From Acidimicrobiia bacterium (GTDB lineage Bacteria; Actinomycetota; Acidimicrobiia; Spongiisociales; SHLN01), in contig JABDOU010000278.1 of assembly GCA_013043085.1 (NCBI GenBank), positions 1-10,727 of the forward strand: a stretch of 10,727 nucleotides of DNA, written 5' to 3'. Positions 4,930-10,727 of the stretch are shown one piece after another. The notes under the pieces are model-generated. The model searched no databases and had not been told where the DNA came from. It was given only the letters and a program-made list of their open reading frames with translations. Position numbers and translations under genes: made by a program. Numbering within the stretch: position 1 is the first letter of the stretch; each line of letters begins with the position of its first letter.

Positions 4930-5737
4930 ACATCTGGCGAAGGTGCTGCGTCAGATTCGCTTCGAGAACCGAACCTTCTGGCGCAACCCGGCTGCAGCAT
5001 TCTTCACCATTCTGTTTCCTCTCATGATGCTCTTGATTTTTGCAACGGTATTCGGGAACGAGCCAACCGGGGTCGGCGTGACAACCGCTCAGTTCTACGC
5101 TCCGGCGCTTGCGGTATTCGGAGCAGTTTCCGCCGCATATACCAGCCTCGCTATCGGCACCGCCATTGCACGCGATCAAGGGGTGCTCAAGCGCGTGAGA
5201 GGAACTCCTCTGCCACCGTGGGCGTATATGACCGCTCGCATCGGATCCTCGGTCTGGCTGGCCGCGCTCTCGATCGTCCTGATGCTTGCGGTCGGAATGG
5301 TGTTCTACGACCTCCAGATTCGAACCGAGCAAATTCCGACCCTGATTCTCACCTTCATTGCTGGAGTTGCGGCGTTCGCCGCGCTTGGCCTTGCGATAAC
5401 GGCAGTTGCTTCCGCTGATTCTGTGCCTGCGATTACCAACGCAACGCTTCTCCCTCTGGCCTTCATCTCCGGTGTGTTTTTCGGCCCAAACAGCGAGATG
5501 CCAACGTGGTTGGACCGGATTGCGGATTTCTTTCCACTCAAGCATTTTGTGGAGCCGTTTGTAAACGCCTTTATTCCAGGAACCAGCGCTGATATTCCAT
5601 GGACGGATATCGCCTGGTTGGGTGGGTGGCTGGCGGTTGGTATCGTTATAGCACTGCTGTTCTTCCGCTGGGATCCCCGAACGGACTCGGGTCCTGGGAT
5701 CGGTCGGCGTAACCGCAATGACCGCATTACGGTCTAA
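4922..5737 (+). CDS. ABC-2 type exporter, membrane permease subunit
   Basis: Integral membrane partner of the preceding ATPase, about 271 residues. After a short cytoplasmic amphipathic start (HLAKVLRQIRFENRTFWRNP) there are six hydrophobic segments: roughly 24-44, 60-82, 114-135, 142-165, 175-192 and 236-256. The cytoplasmic loop has DQGVLKRVRGTPLPPW, a block typical of DrrB-like ABC-2 permeases, and FISGVFFGPNSEMPTWL with FPLKHFVEPF is the usual segment before the last helix. Start choice: GGGAG (4911-4915) abuts an ATG at 4916 and cannot serve it, but is spaced 6 nt from the GTG at 4922, so GTG is preferred; the ATG would add only two residues. Either way it overlaps the ATPase gene. The stop lies inside the first of the repeats upstream of the desaturase. 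Confidence 0.92.
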   Translation: MSKHLAKVLRQIRFENRTFWRNPAAAFFTILFPLMMLLIFATVFGNEPTGVGVTTAQFYAPALAVFGAVSAAYTSLAIGTAIARDQGVLKRVRGTPLPPWAYMTARIGSSVWLAALSIVLMLAVGMVFYDLQIRTEQIPTLILTFIAGVAAFAALGLAITAVASADSVPAITNATLLPLAFISGVFFGPNSEMPTWLDRIADFFPLKHFVEPFVNAFIPGTSADIPWTDIAWLGGWLAVGIVIALLFFRWDPRTDSGPGIGRRNRNDRITV

Positions 5738-5792
5738 CGATCGATACGGTCTAACGATGGCTGCGGTCGAACGACGTAGCGGTCCATAACGA
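5729..5792 (+). repeat. Four degenerate repeats, 16-17 nt period, upstream of the desaturase
   Basis: ACGGTCTAACGAT occurs identically at 5729-5741 and 5746-5758. A diverged copy GCGGTCGAACGAC is at 5763-5775 and a fourth, GCGGTCCATAACGA, at 5779-5792. Start-to-start distances are 17, 17 and 16 nt. The first copy covers the stop codon of the ABC permease, so the array straddles coding and non-coding DNA. It ends 66 nt before the desaturase start. Spacing near one and a half helical turns suggests an array of binding sites for a regulator, possibly of the desaturase, but no regulator gene is present. Confidence 0.6.
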
Positions 5793-5858
5793 ACATGGTT
5801 TTGTCCTGGATGGGCAAGCCGGTACATCTGAACTAGACCTGATAGGGAACGGAGCGAC

Positions 5859-6803
5859 GTGGCACAGAACGGTTCAACCAACGGTGCGATCGATGGTCCC
5901 AATAACGAGGCGCACTACGAACTACTCAAAGCCGTGGAACCGGCTGTGCACCAACTCATGGCCGACCACAACGAGCGTCGTGAGCACTGGTACGCCCACG
6001 AGATCGTGCCGTGGGAAAAGGGTCGAAGCTTCCGTGACGAACCGTGGGATGAGTCCCAGTGCACCATATCGCCGGTCGCACGCACATCCCTGGTGCTCAA
6101 TCTCCTGACCGAGGACAATCTCCCTTATTACCACTCCGAAATCGAGAGCCACATGAAGCATGCTTCGGAGGTTTTCCAGAAGTGGACCAATCAATGGACG
6201 GCCGAAGAGGGCCAGCATGCGATCGCGATCCGGAGTTATCTGCTGACTACCCGTAACTGCGATCCGTATGAGCTGGAAGATGATCGCCTGGCCACCATGT
6301 CCACCGGCTTCAACACCGGTGCGCCCAACCCGACTGCCGTATTTGCATATACCTCTGCGCAAGAGCTGGCGACCAGGGTCAGTCATCGAAATGCCGGCAA
6401 GCTGACCGACGATCCGGTCGCATACGAACTCATGGGCCGCATTGCGACGGACGAGAACCATCACTTCATGTTCTATCGGGGAGTCATCACCGCGATGTTG
6501 GCTGAGCAACCCGAACTGGTACTTCCGTACATCTATCAGCAATTGGACGATTTCGTGATGCCAGGTGTTGGTATGCCGAACTTCATGCGCAGGGCCGTTG
6601 AGATGGCCAAGGCGGGTGTGTACAACCTTCGCATTCATCACGATCGGGTCCTGAAACCACTGTTGCGCGACTGGGACGTCGGCTCGATCACAGGTCTGAC
6701 CGGCGCCTCAGCCGAGATGCAGGAAAAGATCATGAACCTCCCGGATCGGGTGCTCCGCAAGGCCGAGATCCTCGAGCGACGAATGGGCATGACTCCGGCC
6801 TAG
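5859..6803 (+). CDS. Soluble diiron acyl-ACP desaturase (DesA-like)
   Basis: Cytoplasmic enzyme expected to insert a double bond into an acyl chain carried on acyl carrier protein, using oxygen and reduced ferredoxin. The 314 residues contain all ligands of the plant-type diiron centre: E85 in LLTEDNLPYY, E117 and H120 in EEGQH, E169 in SAQEL, and E199 and H202 in DENHH. These are two E-x2-H motifs separated by the third glutamate, as in the castor desaturase and mycobacterial DesA1/DesA2. The first about 20 residues are low-complexity and polar. GTG 5859 follows GGAG (5851-5854) by 4 nt. It is followed closely by the CPBP gene and preceded by a repeat array that may regulate it. Position specificity cannot be predicted. 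N-oxygenases of the same fold are an alternative, but the motif context is desaturase-like. Confidence 0.92.
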   Translation: MAQNGSTNGAIDGPNNEAHYELLKAVEPAVHQLMADHNERREHWYAHEIVPWEKGRSFRDEPWDESQCTISPVARTSLVLNLLTEDNLPYYHSEIESHMKHASEVFQKWTNQWTAEEGQHAIAIRSYLLTTRNCDPYELEDDRLATMSTGFNTGAPNPTAVFAYTSAQELATRVSHRNAGKLTDDPVAYELMGRIATDENHHFMFYRGVITAMLAEQPELVLPYIYQQLDDFVMPGVGMPNFMRRAVEMAKAGVYNLRIHHDRVLKPLLRDWDVGSITGLTGASAEMQEKIMNLPDRVLRKAEILERRMGMTPA

Positions 6804-6808
6804 TTGTC

Positions 6809-7696
6809 GTGATGCTTTCGGAACTTCGGCGAAGCGGGTTCATAGAACGGCCGACAAACCCCTGGCTGGCTGTGCTTCTCGCGCCGATCGTTTCGATCCT
6901 CGGCAGCGTCGCAGGCTTCTTCATTCTCGAAGCACTTCCCCGGTCGTCGGGTGCCGTCGGGTTCGCCCTTGATCTCGTCGCCTTCTTCATGCCCGTCGCG
7001 TTCCTCATATGGATCTGGAGACTCCGCGTGGAGCGCGGAGACCTGTCAAGCCTCGGTTTGGCCCGCACCAGGGGCTTGATGAGATTCGGTCGCGGTTTTG
7101 GAATTGGATTTCTGTTGTTCTCGACGGTCGTGGGAGGTCTCCGGCTGTTGGGAATGATCGGACCTGATCCGACGCCGATGGCGGTTACGGGCGGGTCCGC
7201 GGTGGGTGCTCTTCTCATCGTGCTGGGTGGCTGGGTTGTGCAAGCCTCAACCGAAGAGCTGGTCGCTCGCGGATGGTTGATGTCGACGCTTTCAGCAAGG
7301 ACCAGCGTTCCGATAGCAGTCATTGTCAGCAGTCTGCTGTTCGCGCTGCTCCACATCCTCAACCAGAACGTCTCTGTCCTGGCCATGGCAAACATCATGC
7401 TCGTCGGACTGTTTCTGGCGGTGTATGCAATCGTAGAAGGCGGTATCTGGGGGGTAGCAGGTATCCACACCGCCTGGAATTTCGCGCAGGCCAATGTGTT
7501 CGGTCTCGAGGTGAGCGGAAATGAGGTCTCCGTTGGAACGCTATGGGATCTCGAGGAGGCCGGACCCGGTCTGTGGACGGGCGATTTCTTCGGCCCTGAG
7601 GCCGGCCTTGTTGCCACGTTCGTGATCTCGCTGGCGCTTGCTGCGATCGTGCTGCGTATGCGACAGGCGGGGACGGCCGAAGGTCAGTTGCGCTGA
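6809..7696 (+). CDS. CPBP family intramembrane metalloprotease
   Basis: Multi-spanning membrane protein of 295 residues in the CPBP (Abi, Rce1-like) family. The glutamate pair with arginine, EELVAR (E149, E150, R154), the F-x3-H motif FALLH (H182) and the H-x3-N motif HTAWN (H220, N224) lie in membrane helices and are the predicted catalytic residues. About seven or eight hydrophobic segments run from residue 18 to the C-terminus. Family members cleave prenylated or peptide substrates or serve in bacteriocin self-immunity; the role here is unknown. The start is GTG 6809 or ATG 6812, adjacent codons; the gene begins 5 nt after the desaturase stop, suggesting co-transcription. Its last 13 nt overlap the end of the convergent ATPase gene. 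Confidence 0.92.
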   Translation: MMLSELRRSGFIERPTNPWLAVLLAPIVSILGSVAGFFILEALPRSSGAVGFALDLVAFFMPVAFLIWIWRLRVERGDLSSLGLARTRGLMRFGRGFGIGFLLFSTVVGGLRLLGMIGPDPTPMAVTGGSAVGALLIVLGGWVVQASTEELVARGWLMSTLSARTSVPIAVIVSSLLFALLHILNQNVSVLAMANIMLVGLFLAVYAIVEGGIWGVAGIHTAWNFAQANVFGLEVSGNEVSVGTLWDLEEAGPGLWTGDFFGPEAGLVATFVISLALAAIVLRMRQAGTAEGQLR

Positions 7697-10140
7697 TAGA
7701 GCTCGCGGATCTGACGCCAGGTTCGTTCGACCCACGACTCGACATCGGTCTCCATGCGTCTCAGCCTGGCTTCCAGTCGCTCGGCCCGGCGGGAACGCAG
7801 CAATCCAGGGACCAGCAACGTCCATTCGACGGCTCTCAAAGCAGCGAACATGATCGCCCCTGTCATCGCCGCGATACCGATCGTCGCCATGAACTCCAGA
7901 AAATCGGGTAGTGAAAGCTCGAAGAAGTTTCGCAAACCGGGTGAGATGAACGAGAACGCCGTGAGGCCTGCCATCGCCATGAGCAGCGTGCGTCTGGCGG
8001 GGTTGTAAGGCCGGGAGATGACGGCGAGCACAAACAGCCCGATGAGCGTAAGTACGTACGTCGCGGCGGTTCGAGCCTCGATGATGGTGGCTCCGGGTTG
8101 CTCGAGAACGAGCCGGTAGCCGATGAACGTGGCGGCCGCAGCCAGCGCTCCTGCCGGAACTGCAAATCGAAGCACCCGCATCAAGAATCCGGTTCTTGCC
8201 CGGCGAGCCGACGGCGATAGAGCAAGGAAAAAGGACGGAATCCCGATTGTGACGGTTCCAACAAACGTCAGGTGCCTTGGGAGGAAGGGGAACGCGATAT
8301 TTGCTACACCAACAATGACGGCCAGGGCCAGCGCGTACACCGTCTTGGTGATGTAGAGATTCGCAACCCGCTCGACGTTGGCGATCACCCGCCTGCCTTC
8401 GGCAACCACGTGCGGCAACGTTGCAAAGTCCGACTCGAGTAACACGATCTGAGAAGCAGCCCTTGTCGCAGTTGCGCCGGATCCCATGGCAATGCCGATG
8501 TCGGCGTCTTTGAGGGCAAGAACATCGTTCACGCCGTCTCCGGTCATTGCAACTACGTGGCCGCGTGATTGGAGGGCTCGCACCATGTCCCGCTTCTGCT
8601 GGGGGGACACCCGGCCAAAGATGCTCCGATTCTGCATGAGTTCGGCAAGCTCTTCGGGATCGCCGGGGAGATGACGAGCATCGACCGGAGGACGTGACAG
8701 CTCGACCCCTACCTGGCTGGCGATGGCAGCGACCGTTTCGGGATGATCTCCCGAAATCACCTTCAGCGACACTCCCTGGCTGTTGAAGTACTCGAGGATT
8801 CTTTTTACGTCCTGACGTGGCGGATCCAGGAGGAGCACAAATGCCGCTGGTTCCAGATCAGCCGGCAGCGATGTTTCGGTCAGCGCCACATTCGACCTTG
8901 ACAACAGAACCGTCCGGTAGCCCGACCGGGAGAGTTGCTCTGCACGCTCGAGGATGTCCGGACGGTTGGAGGCGATGACATCGGGAGCGCCGATCACCCA
9001 TGTCTTGTGTCCTTCGAACGTTGCACCGGACCACTTGCGCGACGAAGAAAACGGGACCGTTGCGAGTACTCGCCATCCGACGGGTTCTGGATATGCATCT
9101 TTGACGGCCCTCAGGGTGCTATTCGGATTCGGATCTGATGCACCGAGAGCACCGAGGGCTGCCGGTACATCGTCGACCACCAACATCTCGAGATCGACAG
9201 CCGACAGATGACCAGTCGTGAGCGTTCCCGTCTTGTCAACGCAGAGTACATCGACCCTCGCCAGGCCTTCCACGGCCATCAGTTCCTGAACGAGAACCCG
9301 GCGTCGCCCAAGTCGGATGACCCCTACGGCGAACGCGACGCTGGTGACGAGCACCAGGCCTTGCGGGACCATGGCGACGATCCCTGCGATCGATCCACGC
9401 AAGGCTCCCCGGATGTCGGCGGTACGCAACTGGCTCCACATGAGCAGAGCCAACGTCGGGGCGATGAGCCAGGCGATGCCCTTGAGCATCAGATCGATGC
9501 CCGTACGAAGCTCAGAGCGAACGAGTGCGAATTCCTTGGCCTCTGCTGCCAGCCGAGCCGCGTAGGACGCCGCTCCGATGCGGGTTGCGCGTACGGTTCC
9601 GGATCCGGCTACGACAAACGATCCGGACAACACCTGATCGCCGTCGAGTTTCGGAACCTGATCCGGCTCGCCGGTCAAGAGGGATTCGTCGAGTTCGAGT
9701 CCGACCGATGAGATCACCTGGCCATCGATTACGACCTGGTCGCCGGGCGTGAACTCGACCAGGTCATCCTGCACAATCTCCTCGGTATTGATCGATTGTC
9801 GCCTGCCTCCGCGAATCACCGTTGTTTTGGGGGCGCTCAGAACATTCAGGCGATCGAGCGTACGTTTGGCCTTGATTTCCTGGTAGATGCCAATGGCTGC
9901 ATTCGCGATCATGACGAGGCCGAACAGGCTGTCCTGCCAAGGCGCCACGAAGAAGATCGCTATGAGCAAAACGCCAATCAGGATGTTGAAGGGTGTAATG
10001 AGGTTGTCGTAGACGATCTCCTGGATCGTCCGTCCGGTCCCTTCGGGAGGGGTATTGACCCGTCCCTCCTGGATGCGTTTCCTGACCTGCTTTTTGGTGA
10101 GTCCCGAAACCGCGTACGATTCCGGCTTGGTCATTGTCAC
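7684..10140 (-). CDS. P-type cation-transporting ATPase, CtpE-like
   Basis: Membrane ATPase of 818 residues that closely recalls mycobacterial CtpE (a calcium-linked transporter) along its length. In order: an N-terminal GLTKKQVRKRIQEG segment, two membrane helices, actuator loop TGE (156-158, in LLTGEPD), the M4 segment with PQGL (259-262), phosphorylation site DKTGTLT (D302), nucleotide domain KWSG, DPPR, SGDHPET (463-469), and TGDGVND (533-539) of the hinge, followed by six C-terminal helices. No N-terminal heavy-metal domain or CPC motif is present, so it is not a P1B metal pump. The tail of about 40 residues is charged and helical, probably a coiled coil. GTG 10140 is chosen because TAGCGT lies exactly 7 nt upstream; ATG 10134 and TTG 10170 are alternatives. 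The usual PEGL glutamate, a likely cation ligand, is glutamine here, so ion specificity is uncertain. Confidence 0.93.
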   Translation of the reverse strand: MTMTKPESYAVSGLTKKQVRKRIQEGRVNTPPEGTGRTIQEIVYDNLITPFNILIGVLLIAIFFVAPWQDSLFGLVMIANAAIGIYQEIKAKRTLDRLNVLSAPKTTVIRGGRRQSINTEEIVQDDLVEFTPGDQVVIDGQVISSVGLELDESLLTGEPDQVPKLDGDQVLSGSFVVAGSGTVRATRIGAASYAARLAAEAKEFALVRSELRTGIDLMLKGIAWLIAPTLALLMWSQLRTADIRGALRGSIAGIVAMVPQGLVLVTSVAFAVGVIRLGRRRVLVQELMAVEGLARVDVLCVDKTGTLTTGHLSAVDLEMLVVDDVPAALGALGASDPNPNSTLRAVKDAYPEPVGWRVLATVPFSSSRKWSGATFEGHKTWVIGAPDVIASNRPDILERAEQLSRSGYRTVLLSRSNVALTETSLPADLEPAAFVLLLDPPRQDVKRILEYFNSQGVSLKVISGDHPETVAAIASQVGVELSRPPVDARHLPGDPEELAELMQNRSIFGRVSPQQKRDMVRALQSRGHVVAMTGDGVNDVLALKDADIGIAMGSGATATRAASQIVLLESDFATLPHVVAEGRRVIANVERVANLYITKTVYALALAVIVGVANIAFPFLPRHLTFVGTVTIGIPSFFLALSPSARRARTGFLMRVLRFAVPAGALAAAATFIGYRLVLEQPGATIIEARTAATYVLTLIGLFVLAVISRPYNPARRTLLMAMAGLTAFSFISPGLRNFFELSLPDFLEFMATIGIAAMTGAIMFAALRAVEWTLLVPGLLRSRRAERLEARLRRMETDVESWVERTWRQIRELYQRN

Positions 10141-10147
10141 GCGGCCC

Positions 10148-10153
10148 ACGCTA
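10148..10153 (-). promoter_or_regulatory. Putative -10 element of a leaderless ATPase promoter
   Basis: On the minus strand TAGCGT (10153-10148) is followed by 7 nt and a GTG at 10140. This repeats the spacing seen before the peroxiredoxin and glpK. It lies in the 36-nt gap after the upstream beta-propeller gene, so the ATPase could be transcribed on its own as well as by read-through. Confidence 0.42.
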
Positions 10154-10176
10154 ATCGAGGGACCCGACAAGGACGC

Positions 10177-10727
10177 CTATCGAGGGTCGAAAGCAGCCTC
10201 GGATCCCTCGATCAGAAATGTTGGGTCACCCTGTCCGCCCGTATCGAGTAGCCACACGCCGGATCGATCGCCGATGGTTCCGAAGAAGAGAAACGACGAA
10301 CCATCCGGGCTCCACCACGAATGGCTCAACGAGTATTGGTCGAAGAATTGCAGGTAGGTCTGGAGCCAGTATCGCGATAGCTGGCCCTCACCGATGGCTA
10401 CCGTCTCGCCGCTGGCAAGATCCCACGTCTGCAGGTTGATCGTTTCTCCAGCTTGTTCCATCCACACCAGAGCATCCCGCTGGTGGTTCCAGAAGAACCA
10501 CAGAGCTTGGGAGCTGAGTTCAGCATCTACATTCCCAACTACCGAGAGGGTTCCGGCCAGCTCATTCGTGCGCTCGAGGATCGCGATGTTCCCGCTGCCG
10601 CCGATGGAGAAAGACGTGTTCTGCGAATCCAAATCGATGCTTTCGATCATCGCTCCAGACGGGTCTCGAGTTTCAAGCCTCGATCGACCCGCTTCAAGGC
10701 CGATCAAGAAAATACCCTCCTCACTCC
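10177..10727 (-). CDS. Probable beta-propeller (WD40/TolB-like) protein, C-terminal part
   Basis: The frame is open from the right edge of the window to a TAG at 10179-10177, so the 5' end lies outside. A TTG at 10707 is an in-frame candidate but nothing supports it as a start, and the frame continues beyond it. The visible part, about 183 residues, shows repeated beta-strand text in blade-like units: SIGGSGNIAILER, ALWFFWNHQRDALVWME, LQTWDLASGE, and SWWSPDGSSFLFFG followed by VWLLDTGGQGDP. The W-S-P-D-G motif is the hallmark of PD40/TolB-type propeller blades. No signal peptide can be assessed. The gene is 36 nt upstream of the ATPase on the same strand; a functional link is unproven. The product is possibly a periplasmic or membrane-anchored binding protein. 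Confidence 0.7.
   Translation of the reverse strand, partial: SEEGIFLIGLEAGRSRLETRDPSGAMIESIDLDSQNTSFSIGGSGNIAILERTNELAGTLSVVGNVDAELSSQALWFFWNHQRDALVWMEQAGETINLQTWDLASGETVAIGEGQLSRYWLQTYLQFFDQYSLSHSWWSPDGSSFLFFGTIGDRSGVWLLDTGGQGDPTFLIEGSEAAFDPR

Noticed and set aside
4907..5902. 331-codon open frame on the minus strand
   Set aside because: Antisense to the ABC permease, with no recognisable domain or hydrophobic pattern.
6730..7617. 295-codon open frame on the minus strand
   Set aside because: Antisense to the CPBP protease gene, whose catalytic motifs are intact; the shadow is Pro/Arg/Thr-rich without motifs.
9208..9711. 167-codon open frame on the plus strand
   Set aside because: It is antisense to the actuator and M3-M4 region of the ATPase and shows no protein-like motif.
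1..10727. Mobile elements, CRISPR arrays or phage genes
   Set aside because: No transposase, integrase, terminal inverted repeats or regularly spaced identical repeats with unique spacers were seen. The 5729-5792 repeats are too short and closely spaced for CRISPR.

Overview
The window looks like a chromosomal segment of a moderately GC-rich actinobacterium. An Acidimicrobiia-like lineage is my best guess, but this is inference only. The supporting signs are a mycobacterial CtpE-like P-type ATPase, a soluble diiron acyl-ACP desaturase of the mycobacterial DesA type, GTG and possible TTG starts, and several genes with a TANNNT hexamer 7-8 nt ahead of the start codon, as in leaderless actinobacterial transcripts. 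TGA is an ordinary stop here: it ends glpK, pgsA, the CPBP protease gene and the P-type ATPase gene, so the genetic code is not reassigned.

Layout. Positions 1-201 hold the 3' end of a CBS-domain gene. Positions 202-464 are non-coding and rich in hairpins. Positions 478-933 hold the most notable gene, a BCP/PrxQ-type peroxiredoxin. Its frame is open from end to end except for one UGA (607-609), which sits exactly where the peroxidatic cysteine codon should be (FTPG-UGA-TIES). This is best read as an unannotated selenocysteine peroxiredoxin. It overlaps tail to tail with a small RRM RNA-binding protein gene on the minus strand (about 922-1197). Glycerol kinase (glpK, 1302-2798) diverges from the RRM gene. 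It is followed by pgsA (2891-3445) and plsY (3442-4026, coupled by a GTGA overlap). An ABC-2 type exporter pair follows (4042-4929 and 4922-5737), then degenerate 16-17 nt repeats (5729-5792), a diiron acyl-ACP desaturase (5859-6803) and a CPBP intramembrane protease (6809-7696). The right end is on the minus strand: a CtpE-like P-type cation ATPase (10140-7684), preceded by the 3' part of a beta-propeller-like gene that runs off the window edge.

How it fits together. glpK makes glycerol-3-phosphate, and PlsY and PgsA both consume it. Together with the fatty-acyl desaturase this is a membrane-lipid neighbourhood. The ABC exporter, the CPBP protease and the ATPase are also membrane-related. 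The selenoprotein is probably an antioxidant enzyme. No selA, selB, selC or selD is visible in the window, so the selenocysteine reading depends on those genes being elsewhere in the genome.
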